Positions 47,090 to 59,345 of a stretch of DNA of 64,000 nt are shown here, one piece after another. Location: positions 74,579,497 through 74,643,496 of the forward strand of contig NC_134844.1 of the NCBI RefSeq assembly GCF_965363235.1, written 5' to 3'. Below the pieces are notes generated by a model that did not search any database, was not told where the DNA came from, and saw only the letters and a program-made list of their open reading frames with translations. Position 1 is the stretch's first letter. Each line of letters begins with the position of its first letter. A program made the translations under genes and the position numbers. Origin of the DNA: Mytilus galloprovincialis. Taxonomy: Eukaryota; Mollusca; Bivalvia; Mytilida; Mytilidae.

Positions 47090-47490
47090 TAGTAGGCTTT
47101 TCTCTTGAACTGAATTTTAATGTGCGTATTGTTATGCGTTTACTTTACTACATTGGTTAGAGGTATAGGGGGAGGGTTGAGATCTCACAAACATGTTTAA
47201 CCCCGCCGCATTTTTGCGCCTGTCCCAAGTCAGGAGCCTCTGGCCTTTGTTAGTCTTGCATTATTTTAATTTTAGTTTCTTGTGTACAATTTGGAAATTA
47301 GTATGGCGTTCATTATCACTGGACTAGTATATATTTGTTTAGGGGCCAGCTGAAGGACGCCTCCGGGTGCGGGAATTTCTCGCTACATTGAAGACCTGTT
47401 GGTGACCCTCTGCTGTTGTTTTTTTATTTGGGCGGGTTGTTGTCTCTTTGACACATTCCCCATTTCCATTCTTCTCAATTTTATTCATCT
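47090..47490 (+). mobile_element. Penelope-like element 3' end, fragment
   Basis: Matches the last ~400 bases of PLE copies 1 and 2 (CTCTTGAACTGAATTTTAAT, GCGTATTGTTATGCGTTTAC, TTAACCCCGCCGCATTTTTG, GCGCCTGTCCCAAGTCAGGA, TCTCAATTTTATTC) very closely. It is 5'-truncated, without coding sequence, and lies in the first intron of the Ig-domain gene in the same orientation. Confidence 0.88.
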
Positions 47491-47960
47491 TTACTGTTGC
47501 AGAGATAACGGTCTTTGAGAAAGAGCGTAGACCAAACACTATGCATAGGAGATTGCAAGTTATTGAGATATTCCTCCGCATGCATTAACACACTTTTTTT
47601 CTGTACGTGTTCAGAGATATATATTTCTAACAACAAAACATTTTCATATTATTGATGTATGTTCTTTAAAAATATCCATTGAACAAATGAATTTATAACA
47701 AGCGATGATGAATGTTATTTTGCTCTCCATAATGTATGGGTATTTACCATGTACAATCCCACCACGAAAATTAAGTGAATGAAGTTACAATTTAATTAAA
47801 TTGTCCGTTCTCTAAACTAAACATTTAAGAAAATCAGTTTCTTAATTCTGACACTTTAATTGGAGTTATTGACCAAGCAAGTCGCTTTCTATGAATTAAT
47901 CTGCACTGATCAGGTGTTTTAATTTGACCTGAACGACGTAGGAGTTCGGTTTACATGCCT

Positions 47961-49840
47961 CAGACCACAAATAATTCCCTTTGTTCGCGGTTTTTAGTTC
48001 CCAATTAGTATATGGGGTATTTCCTCCTTAGTAATATGTCTACTGTTGTTTTTTTATTTTTATTTTTACTATTCAAGTAGTCCTGATCAGTTGCATATAT
48101 ATTGAAATAAAATAAAACATGGGGGGAAAGTAATTTTTGAAAGTGAAAGAAGTGATTTGGCCGAAATGAAAGTAGGGTAAACATTAACTTTCATTATTAA
48201 TTCAAGATTCAAATCGTAGCATTGGCATGTTAATAGGGCTCTTAAAAGCACTGATGAGTTGCCCTGGGACAAGCATATTTTATTAGACTATTAATGGTCA
48301 ATAAGCAGTTCAACTTATTTCATGATTGAAACGGTGCAATTTGACATTAACCAAACAAAGCATTGTTGATATGTAAAGTCAATGCACTATTATTGTCTAT
48401 GACGACTCTAGTTCTATACTTATCAAAGAGTTATATAACATTGTATTTGTTAATAATTAAGGTGGATCCCTACAGATAAAGCAATGTTTTTTTTCCCCAT
48501 TGAATTTGTCTTATGAAATTTGAGTTAAAAGAAATATGTCACCAGACTCGTTTCCATGGTAACGGTCACCAAAGTTGGTACATCACGTGTATGCATAAAT
48601 ACATACCTGATGTAGAAACTCTGGATTTTGTTCAAGCCTTTGAAAGTATTTTGAAAGGTTTGTTCTTCATTTTATTACAAAATTATTTTTTTAAATGTAA
48701 ATCTAACACAAATAATTGCAGTTTTATTCATTTCCATTGATTTCGGCTCCAATTTTATCAACACTGCTCCACAAAAAAAACACAGATTTTGTTAAAATTT
48801 CTATTTTTCTTAAAATTCCAAAAAAATGGTCCAATGAATATTTTTTTTAAATTTGACACAAGATGGTCATAACAATGAGCTTTAAAAAGAAAAAAAAGAA
48901 AAATATGGGTCACCAGACTATTTTTTGCCCGAAAAACGTTTTTGTGACCCCTAACGAACAGTGATCAACAGCAATTTTTTGTATATCTTTCATCATCGGT
49001 GATCAAAGTGTGACATATGTTGTCATATCCTTTGTTAAACTAACACAGAATAATAAAGTTTCACAAGGCAATCAAATGAAAAAAATTTTGGTTTCTATGA
49101 ACAACGGTCATAATGGCAACAGGACATGAAGTTGGAAAATTCAAGTTTTTGCATTGTTCTGATGTGCAAGAGTTACAACCTAACAGACAATAGCAGATCA
49201 AATACCATGATTTCAATGCAACAACACATGGCTTCCATGTAAATGTAAACAAATATGATGATACATTGTAATGCAGCTTATATTAGCATTACTGTGGTCT
49301 TAAATGAGCAAAATAAATTACTCAGAAGTTAGCGAAAATCACCAAATATTTTTTTTTTAAATTATCGACTCATAGGTAACAGGAAAACATAAAAATGATG
49401 AAATTATTACTTGTTCAAAGGTTTTTCAACTTTCTTTATTTTGAATGCCTCAATAATCAAGCAAACATATAACTGTTATATTTAAAAATATGTAAATAAT
49501 TTACTCCAGACCTCTGATTCAGTCAAGTACTGATTGATAGTCATAGCATAATTAGAGTTCACTTTGTTCTCAGTTAAAATTGTCAATCCTTCCATATTGA
49601 ATAGTACATTTTGCTCTCATTCAATTATATCATATTACTATTAGTGGCAATTCTTTTCTTTTAAAATCTTTGTTTTCTGGATATCAGTTTGCCTCTCTTA
49701 TTTCTTATTCATACTTTCCCAAATTTTCGGCGTAACTTTTCATGGGGAACATTATGATGCTGCATTAACCTGAAAGTTTAATTTATTTATTTGTAATGCA
49801 AAGTTGTAATGTATACTAATAAACTACTAAAACTATATAA
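47961..49840. other. Intronic AT-rich DNA
   Basis: Part of the inferred first intron of the Ig-domain gene. The frame at 48513-48740 lacks a domain. The words CACCAGACTCGTTTCCATGG (48540) and CACCAGACTATTTTTTGCCC (48910) suggest a locally repeated segment. Nothing else is recognised. Confidence 0.5.
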
Positions 49841-49842
49841 TT

Positions 49843-52800
49843 GTCGAGATTACCGCGGGATTACGACGTTCCTAAGTTTGTAGATCTTTGTACATTACCA
49901 TTGGCGACGTTGGCGACTTCAGTGACGTCGCCGTGGCTCTTTGAGTTGTTATTAAAAGTTATGGCTGAACAGACGTATTTGTTTATATTAGCGAAAATAT
50001 CCTACTTTTAACCTCCACATTTATGGTACCGTGACCAAAGGATTTAAGCAAGCTCAAATCGATAAGATCCGGGAACAGAAGTGCTGTTACAAAACTTTTT
50101 CGGAAGATAGATGCAGCGAAGCAAGACACAGATTTCGATCCAGAAGAATTGACAGCAACATTTGAAAACCTTCTTCAGAAGCAAAAAATACTGAACAATT
50201 TGAACGAGCAGATACTCAACCTAGCGGAAGCAGAAGATATTGAAAGTGAAATTATAGATTCAGATGAGTATTGCATAACGTTAGAAACCAAAATCAGACA
50301 CATTAGAAATTTTGTTAGATATACTCATACCACACCAAAGACACGTCAGAGTGAAACTTCATCCCAGATATTAAATGTTGACTCTCAACAGTTCGTCTCA
50401 GCAAACCTCACAGAAAACTCATGCACGCAGTCGTCACAAAATCCGTTCTCTCAAGCTAGTAACCCAGTGAGTACTAATATAAATTCGTATACATCCGCAA
50501 GCAGTCAGAATCACTACTTACCAAAACTCTCACTTCCAATATTCACAGGGAATATATTAGAGTGGCAAAATTTCTGGGATTCGTATGAATGCGCCATACA
50601 TTTAAACCCTTCATTGACCGATGTCCATAAATTTAATTACCTCAAAGCGCAGTTACAAAATGAAGCTTTACGCACCATAGCTGGTTTTGCGCTCACCAAT
50701 GCAAACTATGCGGACGCCATTATTCTATTAAAGGAAAGATTCGGACAAACACACAAAATCACGCAAGCATACATACAAGCATTATTAGACATTACGTCAC
50801 CACGAAATCATCTTATTAGTTTGAGACAATTCTATGATCAAATGGAATCTTTGGGCCAGTCACAAGACTCGTATGGAACATTACTTGTACCAATTTTTTT
50901 GAAAAAATTACCGAGAGAAATTAAAAAAAAACTTGCCCGTGAACATGGAACAGAACACTGGTCATTACGAGACCTCCGGAAAAGTATTTGCAATGAAATT
51001 AACATAATTGATGCGGGACAATTTACCAAGTACATCATCTTTCTTTACCGGAACTAAATCAACAAAACCCCGCCAAAATCAAGCTCTAAATACAAGAAAT
51101 ATACGCCAGAATTTAGACACTAAACCTTGTGTATTCTGCCGCGATGTACACGCACCAGCGCATTGCGCGAACATATCGGATCCAGCAGCACACATGAACA
51201 TTGTAAAACGGGAGAAATTGTGTTTCAACTGCCTTGGAACACATCGTATACATGAATGTAAGTCAAAACACTTATGCCGAAATTGCAACAAAAGACATCA
51301 CACAAGTATGTGTACTGTACGCCAATTTAACAACAAGAACTACGATAATGACAGAAGTAGACAAAGCGTGCAAAATACAAATTACAGCCAACAGCATATG
51401 AATTTTCATGGTAACAATGGACAAGCTATTCAGACATCTGTACATTTGGTAAATGACACGAATCAGAAGGAGGAGGACACGTCAATTTTATATTCATCGT
51501 CAGTCGAGGTACGTACAAATGTTCTTTTAAAAACTGCAGTAGCACCTGTATGGTCAGACCACTCATGTAGAGACACCCATATACTTTTTGACGAGGGAGC
51601 ACAGAGATCATTTGTGACTGAAGTTTTAGCAAGAAAACTTAATTTACAGTCAGAGGGATCTGAAAATCTACAGTTATCATCATTTGGAGATAGAAACAAA
51701 AACGTAAGACATTTAGATAAATCGACAGTGTCCGTAGAAACAGATGCAGGACAGAAAATACCGATAAACGTTCTAATTGTACCAATGATTGCCGTACCTT
51801 TACAGAACAATATTCGCCACATCAACAGAGGACTGAATTATATGATCATACGGGGGAATGGTCCAACCGCCGTGAGGTCAAAGTTAGGTTTTTTACTTTC
51901 CGGTCCAGTAAGCGACAAGAGGGATAACTCATTGATGGGTACTAGCATTTTTAATATTCTTATTTCTCATAAAACGGAAGAGCATGATATAGAAACATTT
52001 TGGAGATTGGAATCTATTGGTATTAACTCAAAGGAAACAGACGAAGACGATACGGATTTTTTGGAAACATATCAAGACACTTCGATTGAACTCAGAGGTA
52101 ATAAATACTTTGCAAAGTTGCCATGGAAACAGGAACATGACGAACTACCATCAAACTATACAGTCACAAGAAGAAGAACAAAGAACGTTATTAAGAAACT
52201 TAGTCAAGATCCTGAACTACTAAAGAAGTATGGAGATATAATCGCCGAACAGGAACGCAGAGGATTTGTTGAGACAGTAGATGAAAAAGAACAAAAAGGC
52301 GGGAAAATTCATCACATCCCACACCACCCTATACACAAGGAATCTAGCACAACGAATACTATACGAATAGTATACGACTGCAGTTGTCGTCAACCACCAA
52401 GTCATCCAAGTCTAAATGATTGTCTTATGGACACACCACCAAAATTAAATGATTTGACAAAACTCCTAGTACAGTTTAGAGCCAACCAGTTTGCTACATG
52501 TACTGATATTGAGAAAGCTTTCTTACATGTTGGATTTAGCGAAGAAGATAGAGATGTTACCCGATTTTTATGGCTTAGTGACCCTACAAATCCAGGAAGT
52601 CAGCTGAAAACTTATAGGTTCAAAGCAGTGTTATTTAGAGCGACGTCTTCGCCCTTTATACTCAACGCCACAATACAGAAACATTTGAAACAATTCGGAA
52701 ACAGTGAAACAGCTAAAATTCTAGAAAGAGATATTTACGTTGATAACATATTGTCTAGTATGAACAAAGAGAAAGATTTACTTACGTATTTCAAAGAAGC

Positions 52801-55400
52801 AAGAAGCTTGATGGCTTGAGCTGGATTCAACTTAAGATCATGGAGTTCAAACAGTGCTAAATTACTAGAATTAGCTAAAGAAGAAAACGTCCTAGATACG
52901 GATAAGTATACCAAAATACTTGGAATGTTGTGGAACAGTCGTAGCGACGAGATTTTGTACCCTAAGCGTGATATTCCTACACCAGAACTACTTCAACATG
53001 TTACTAAACGAGAAGTTTTGAAATATTCTTCAAAGATTTATGATCCACTAGGCTTACTTAGTCCGGTTACAATTAGAGCGAAAATCCTGATACAAGAGTT
53101 ATGGAAACGTGGATTAGATTGGGACGAACTAATACCAGATAATTTAAAGACTACGTGGATAGATTTTACCAAAGATTTGGAAAAGGCAATACAATTCACT
53201 ATTCCTCGATATTATTTTAGCAAGCCATCAACATCAACAGAATTAGTACTTCATGTATTTACAGACGCAAGTCCAAAGGCGTACGGAGCAGTGCTCAGCT
53301 TATTTGAGTAACGAAAACGAAACAACTTTAGTAATGGCGAAAACCAGAGTAGCACCAGTTAAATGCTTAACCCTCCCATAACTTGAACTTATGGCAGCAA
53401 TCATCGGCGCACGACTAGCTGCACATCTTCATTCAACACTTAATTATCCAAAAATTGTATTTTGGTCAGATAGCAGAATCGTTCTTCATTGGCTAACATC
53501 TACGAAGACTTTGAAACGTTTTATAGCTAATCGAGTGAAGAAAATAACAGAATTGAAGCATCCATACAAATGGCGGTATTGCCCTACTGATAACAGCCCG
53601 GCAGATCTTCTTACAAGAGGACTTACAATTGAACAATTTGACCAGAGTATACTTTGGCGGAAAGGACCACATTGGTTAACAGATAGTACAAAATGGCCAG
53701 AACTAAATAGTGCAACAAACACCGTTTTGACGTCACTGGTAGATGACAGAGAAAATGAAGAGGAATTGGACAACTTGAATATGACGCACCAAAATAGTCT
53801 AAGCAGTATAAAAAACATATTGGATATTTCGAACTATGGATCTTACATGAAGTTATTACGTATTACCGCGTATGTCATCCGTTTTATACGCAACTGTAGA
53901 CGGGATAGGATTTCCAGAAAAGGCGGACCACTGGAGGTCAATGAATTCAAACAGCAGTAAATACTTGGATTCTAGATTGTCAAGAGTCTACGTATACAGA
54001 TGAAATATCATACCTGAGAGGAGCACAACACAGAAACACAAATAAAGTACCCAGAGTCCGACAATTGGGACTTTTCTTAGACGAAACCGGTCTTATTAGA
54101 TGTAACGGGAGAATACACAACGCACCAATACCAGAATCAGCGAAATTTCCGTACCTTATACCGGCAAATCATCCGTTAACTAGACTAATTGTATTGGACG
54201 CACACGAAAAATTACTGCATAGTAGAATGAATGCTACAGTCACCTATAGTAGACAAACGTTTTGGATACCAACTATTCGACAGTATGCAAAGAAATTACT
54301 CCACAAATGCGTTATTTGCCGCAAAGTGAATGGACAATCGTACGTTGCACCAGACCCACCACCTTTACCGAAAATCAGATTACAGGAAGCACCCCCCTTT
54401 ACAGTCACAGGAGTGGACTTTACAGGAGCATTACTTGTAAGAGACGAAAATAGAATTTTAACAAAAGCGTATATATGCCTGTTTACCTGTGCTTCTACCA
54501 GAGCCGTTCATCTAGAGGTGGTACTGAACCTAACCGAACATTCGTTTGTTCAAGCTTTTAGGCGTTTCGTAAGCCGCAAATCAATACCTAAGACACTTAT
54601 ATCAGATAATGCAACTACTTTCATCGCAGGAGCAGAGGAACTAAAAAGATTATGTGAATCGGCAACACTAAAAGAAACGTTGTCTACACGAGGAATAGAA
54701 TGGAAATTCATACCAAAACGCGCACCGTGGTATGGTGGATTCTGGGAGAGACTTATTGCGCTTACAAAGACAAGCTTGAAAAAGACACTTGGACGAACTC
54801 AAGTTAGTATGGAAACTCTACAGACTGTCGTGACAGAAATAGAAAGAATTTTAAATGACAGGCCAATTACATATTTTTCATCAGATATCAGAGATAGCGA
54901 GACGTTAACCCCAGCTCATCTTTTGTATGGTAGAAGAATATCAACGCTGCCATATCCGCAAATAGACATAGAGGAGTTCAACGATCCAACCTATATAGAA
55001 CTCAACAAATGTGCACAAAGACAAACTTTATTAATACAACACTTCTGGACCAGATGGAAGTCCGAATACTTAACTTCATTGCGTGAATTTCACAAAACTT
55101 TAGGAAAAAACAAACAATCTATTCAAATTGGAGACATAGTTCAAATACATAATGAATCGCCTAGAGTCAATTGGAAACTAGGTATAGTTAATGATATGAA
55201 ATGTCAGTCTGCACATGTTTTGATTAATTAGATAAACTTTAAACCATTTAGACTTGAGTTCATAATTTTATTTGGAATATACAATTGATTTTTTTCAATT
55301 TATATTTATATAAAATGATTGGGAATTCATGTATACTTTTTTTTCTTATAGATCACATACTCATATTTATTTCTTATAAGGTGGAATGAGGGTGGGTGCC
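49843..55400 (+). mobile_element. BEL/Pao LTR retrotransposon, broken
   Basis: A fossil LTR element of the BEL/Pao superfamily in plus orientation. Its parts follow in the standard order: a leader with a primer-binding-like TGGTACCGTGACC near 50021; a gag region with a DUF1759-type domain; a zinc-knuckle stretch; an aspartic-protease region; a BEL-type reverse transcriptase; RNase H; a zinc-binding and core integrase; and a DUF5641-type end finishing near 55231. A purine-rich tract follows near 55378-55398. I could not match a pair of LTRs, so the outer limits are approximate and the element may have lost or rearranged an end. The frame is interrupted in a few places (of the order of three to five), but the parts are long and conserved, so it looks fairly young. 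It sits inside the first intron of the Ig-domain gene. Confidence 0.88.
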
Positions 55401-56190
55401 CTCCCCTTCTTTATTTGCCTTCATGCATTATCCGGCATTCTACACATCATTCTAGGTCTTTTTAAATGATTTAATATGTAAGGTATCAGACCACTTGGTC
55501 TCTAATCACATGCAAAAGATTACTTTATATGAAAATTCTGATTATAAAATAAAGAAAACTAATATTTTGAGTTTGTAAAACATTATTTTTATGAATGAAT
55601 CATTGTGACTGCATTTGTTTACTTTTTCAATCCTTATTTTATTTATTGTTATATAATTGCTACCAAATAAGTTTTTTCAAAATAATCCTCCCCTTTTGGA
55701 TGCAAAAATAAAAAGCCCCTTATGTAAAGATGTCTTTGTGTTCATTGCAAAAATTATACATTTTTGGCCAAATTCAAGTCCAGCTTCATACAAAATTTGG
55801 GCAGCACTTCCCCTTAAAATAAAGCTTTTTACCCTCAAACCACATCAACCCCAGACCATAATAGAGGGGAATTGAAGTCAGAAAAAGAGAGGTGTGGGGC
55901 AGGTTTATTTATTCCACACATGAAACCATACACCTTTTCCACCCAGTAAAATGTGTAAAGAGAATGTATAATAAAGAGAAAATTGAACTCTCTTACCATG
56001 TGCAGCTTTTGAATTGATAACAAATTCACCAGTTCCATTTCTTTTTCTCGTTTCTACACTGTTACACCTGTATGACATGCAGGTTACATGCACTGCAGCT
56101 ACAACGATATGGTATGTACACTCTGAGTATGAACAAAATGCTCCACGGCCTCCACCTACTGGTCCAAGCCTTGAAGGTCGTATTTCCGTT

Positions 56191-56357
56191 CACAGACAGT
56201 ATCCGCAGGGGACAGTTTTACATCTTAACGAACATATTCTGCGCTAGTAGGTGATCAGCTAGAGCTAGCCGTCGACCTTCTTTCCAGGTTCCGTCAAACG
56301 AAAGATCACTGTCTGTGATCGGACGCCGAATTTCTCCAACATACCCACCCAAAACTT
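56191..56357 (-). repeat. Direct repeat copy 1, with conserved minus-strand frame
   Basis: Nearly identical to 56633-56799. Shared words: GACAGTATCCGCAGGG, TTGCGCTAGTAGGTGATCAG (TCTGCGCTAG here), TAGAGCTAGCCGTCGACCTT and GATCACTGTCTGTGATCGGA. On the minus strand both copies encode KFWVGMLEKFGVRSQTVIFR followed by LTEPGKKVDG (copy 1) or LTKPGKKVDG (copy 2) and a stop. The internal palindrome GATCACTGTCTGTGATC is notable. It may be a duplicated terminal exon or a repeat of unknown kind. Confidence 0.8.
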
Positions 56358-56632
56358 CTTTGAATTCACCTGTCTTACTTTCATAGTTTCAACCAGTAAC
56401 ATACATTTGCCATTCTGCAACAAAACTAGCTTCAACCTAATAAAAAAAAGTGGAAACAAATATATATAAATGAAAGTGCATGCAGTGTTCAAATACTATA
56501 GCTACATGTAAAACATATTACATTTAAAATTAACTGGAAACTCAGGCTGTTAACAATGAAATTTGTAATAATAATATGTATAAAGGCTTTCAAAACTAAA
56601 AAAAAGGTTTCATTAAATTTGTTGAAATTATA

Positions 56633-56799
56633 CACAGACAGTATCCGCAGGGAACAGTTTTACATCTTAACGAACATCTTTTGCGCTAGTAGGTGATCAG
56701 CTAGAGCTAGCCGTCGACCTTCTTTCCAGGTTTCGTCAAACGAAAGATCACTGTCTGTGATCGGACGCCGAATTTCTCCAACATACCCACCCAAAACTT
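56633..56799 (-). repeat. Direct repeat copy 2
   Basis: Second copy of the segment at 56191-56357, 442 bases downstream in the same orientation, with very few differences. Sequence flanking the copies differs, which puts the duplication edges near CACAGACAGTATCCGCAGGG and ACCCACCCAAAACTT. Confidence 0.8.
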
Positions 56800-57029
56800 A
56801 AAATTTATGAACACGAAATCCAATAAAATCTCCGGGTGGGAAGAAGATTTTGACCCCAGAGGATTTTTCAAATATGAATGTAAGTGTGCATTAAAATTCT
56901 TTATTGAACAGCTGGTGACTAATTTGGCCTTCACAAATAGTTTTTATGAACATCCATACATTTTACTTGTTTGATAGGCTATTTTTTTTTTACTGTCTGT
57001 ATTTTCCGTATGTATAGAAATGTTTGTAG

Positions 57030-57130
57030 TATGAAAATAAAAAGATGTGGTATAATTGTCAATAAGACAACTCTCCACAGAAGACCATATGACACTGAAA
57101 TTAACAGCTATATGTCACCGTACAGTCAAA
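57030..57130 (+). repeat. Family B repeat head
   Basis: Contains AAAAGATGTGGTATAATTGT, CAATAAGACAACTCTCCACA, GAAGACCATATGACACTGAA and TATATGTCACCGTACAGTCA, a moderately diverged start of family B. Confidence 0.7.
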
Positions 57131-57179
57131 TGTTTATAAACGCCCTCAGTCGCAGCGGGTGATATAAAAAATCAACGTT

Positions 57180-57540
57180 TTAATACTGAAATTGTACATA
57201 CCCGACCAATGCCCGACTATCACTTCGACCTCTATACGATCAAGCCGATCTGGTCTGGCAGAGATAAGTCTGATATCGAGTATAGTTGATTTGGTCTAGT
57301 TAGTCGAGTAAAGATCGTGAATTGGTCGGAATCATCGAAAATGTATTCAATTAGTGGTCGGGTTGGAATCGTGATGGATTCATCAAGCAGTTGTGAATGG
57401 TCGAGTTAAGTTCGTTTACAGTCGGATAGCAGTCGGGTATAAGTCGTAAACAGGCCAGATCAAGAATTTTGTTATGCTTGGTCGTAGAAATTTGGACAAT
57501 TGGGACTTGCGTTGATCTGATCGACAGTATGAACCTAGCT
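57180..57540. repeat. Degenerate GTCG-rich stretch
   Basis: Short words such as GGTCGGGTTGGAATCGTGAT, GTCGAGTTAAGTTCG, GTCGGATAGCAGTCGGGTAT and AAGTCGTAAACAGGCC are spaced at roughly 10-20 bases. In style it resembles the word-filled interior of the element at 33825-34778, but with a different word and no clear terminal inverted repeats. It lies directly before the first Ig exon. Confidence 0.45.
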
Positions 57541-57571
57541 TAAATTGACGTTAAGTATCTTTTTTTTCTAG

Positions 57572-57934
57572 GATACTCCGATTTGCAATTATTTTTTACA
57601 AAAAACATCATATATGGTCAAGATTATCTGTACGTCCAGTTCCGATCCGTCCAAACATTAACGGATGTTACAGTCAACAAATTGATTGTTCAAAAAAACA
57701 ATTCAGCAACTTTTGCTGACATCTTTGAAACAAATTTTAACAGCATTATGTGGAAAGATAGTAAAATGCAACAACGATTCTGTGTAGAAACATGGAGTGG
57801 GGTATGTGCCAATGTTACGGATATGCATATATCCAAAGACAACGTTAACTGTGAAGATACTGGCACATATAGAGGAATTTTAGAACTCTCAGATGGATCA
57901 AATATAACAGAACTGGCGCAGTTGGAGGTAAAAG
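57572..57934 (+). CDS. Ig-domain protein, exon 2 (first Ig-like domain)
   Basis: A 363-base exon after TTTTTTTCTAG and before AAAG|GTACGT, phase 1 at both ends. It codes for GYSDLQLFFTKN..., then SIMWKDSKMQQRFCVETWSG, VNCEDTGTYRGILELSDG and ITELAQLEVKG. The DTGTY motif and the following beta strands fit the F strand of an immunoglobulin V-type fold, although the usual Cys after Tyr is replaced; Cys residues lie elsewhere (FCVE, GVCAN, VNCED). Sequons NNSA (weak), NVT and NIT suggest glycosylation. The flanking phase-1 introns are typical of shuffled Ig domains. Confidence 0.7.
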
Positions 57935-58284
57935 GTACGTGTGTACGAATTTTAAGAATCAAATTTTAATGTAAGTGAATAATCTTTTAAGATTACAGAA
58001 GAACTTTATACACTTATAATTTTTTCATCCCGGATCGCCATTTTGTCTTTCATTTATATGATCTATAACAGTCTTAAACGAGTGTCATATCGAACAAATA
58101 TTGGAGATCCTTTCAGTACTAATGCAAATCTTATTTTCGAACAAAAACGTGTTATCATTCCGAGTAACTAGGTGAATTAAAATCCAACACATATAATTGT
58201 TAACAGTAAACCTTATCTAAATTAACGTCCTACAATCTATAATCGATGCATACGTTTGAATTGTTAGACATTTGTTATGATTGG

Positions 58285-58400
58285 GCTTTTATAGCTCTAT
58301 GTGGTATCGACTTTGCTCATTGCTGAAGGCAAAACGATTCATTATATGTTCTAACTTTTATTACATTTGAATGTAGATGTCTTATTTGCAATCATCATAT
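58285..58400 (-). repeat. Diverged family B piece in intron
   Basis: Plus-strand words GGGCTTTTATAGCTCTATGT, CGACTTTGCTCATTGCTGAA and AGATGTCTTATTTGCAATCA mirror the family B head with many changes. It lies in the intron between the two Ig exons. Confidence 0.55.
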
Positions 58401-58460
58401 TTAATTATTAGCATTGCCTTATCTTTGATGTTCAGGATTTTTAAATGTTTTTTTGTTTAG

Positions 58461-58814
58461 TTGTGCCTGATAGAATAGAACCAATAGAATTGGTTAGCGG
58501 TCAGAATGATTCTTTGCCATTTCGTGTGCATTCTAAACTCGTCCTCCTGTGTACTGGCAGTGTAGGAGATCCACCAACGGACATCCACTGGTGTATCAAA
58601 CGTTCAACGGAGGGATTTTCAAAACTGTATGATATCCAAGAAGATATCAGCAATGGAATACCGTATCTGGTTGGTTGCCAGTATATCCAGACATCAAACA
58701 TCACATATGTAGTTTCAAACAAGGACAGCCACACTCTTCTTAGATGCTATGCAGGAGATTCTCACCAATGTAATAACAATCTAATACCGTATGAGGAGTT
58801 CTTAGTTAAAAAAG
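58461..58814 (+). CDS. Ig-domain protein, exon 3 (second Ig-like domain)
   Basis: A 354-base exon (118 codons) after TTTTGTTTAG and before AAAG|GTATGA, phase 1 at both ends. It codes for VVPDRIEPIELVSGQND, then HSKLVLLCTGSVGDPPTDIH, WCIKRSTEGFSKLYD, TSNITYVVSNKDSHTLLRCY and AGDSHQCNNNLIPYEEFLV. The C-(11-13)-W and later L-R-C-Y pattern is that of a C2-type Ig domain (B-strand Cys, C-strand Trp, F-strand Cys). Extra Cys in WCI, VGCQ and HQC could form a second disulfide. Sequons NDS and NIT are present. The protein is a secreted or surface-anchored Ig-superfamily member; the ligand is unknown. Confidence 0.75.
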
Positions 58815-59318
58815 GTATGATTTTACTGTTTTTTAAAAACAGTTTGAAAGATACGAAGCACTACAAAAAACAATAATTAAAAAACTGATAGACATCACTC
58901 CAACACAATTTGGGATGAACTCATGTGATCTAGACCAGTCGACAATTTATGTTCCTAACATGACACCCTTTCAACCCAGTATACACCCGCTGATAAGTCT
59001 CCTTTAGGGATGTCACAATCGAAGGAAAAGAAGTCGAAATTACAGTTAAGACTTTTGAAACTTATTAGTGGTCACAGATATTTCATAACGGTCAATATAT
59101 TAGTTGGCTCCGTAATCTGTCTGAATTGGGGACCGTTAATTTTACTAATAGGACGCCTTGAAATAAGCACGAATAAACATACATTTACTGTTGTATCTGT
59201 AATATATATGATGTATACAAATTACGGCATTCTTTTGTCTTTTCTTTAAAGTAAAATGATTTTATATGTTTTTATCTGTTTTACACAATTGAATAACGTT
59301 TTGTTTGATCTGTTTTAG

Positions 59319-59345
59319 ATTCTACCAATGCTGGAAACAATATTG
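59319..59345 (+). CDS. Ig-domain protein, 27-base micro-exon
   Basis: A very short exon between TGTTTTAG and ATTG|GTATGA, phase 1 at both ends, coding for (D)STNAGNNI. It continues the frame of exon 3 exactly and fits a linker of small polar residues. It is supported by splice motifs and phase only, so it is tentative. Confidence 0.45.

Larger units (their letters stand above)
45750..47960 (+). repeat. Tandem duplication, downstream unit
   Basis: Downstream copy of the unit described at 42180-44700. It carries the working-looking signal-peptide exon of the Ig-domain gene (46451-46508) and extends to GACGTAGGAGTTCGGTTTA near 47950, matching GACGTGGAAGTTCGGATTA near 44528. A PLE tail (47090-47490) is present only in this copy, so it inserted after the duplication or was lost from the other. 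Confidence 0.75.
55401..57030. other. Intronic DNA with a duplicated segment
   Basis: Downstream of the BEL/Pao element and still in the inferred first intron of the Ig gene. Frames at 55657-55875 and 56014-56254 have no recognised domain. A ~166-base direct repeat is listed separately. Confidence 0.5.

Noticed and set aside
48513-48740. 75-aa frame with a plausible N-terminus (MKFELKEICHQTRF)
   Set aside because: The first words recur nearby at 48900 in non-coding context, which suggests a local repeat; no domain or downstream exon was found.
55657-56254. Small frames downstream of the BEL/Pao element
   Set aside because: Short, overlapping on both strands and without a recognisable family.
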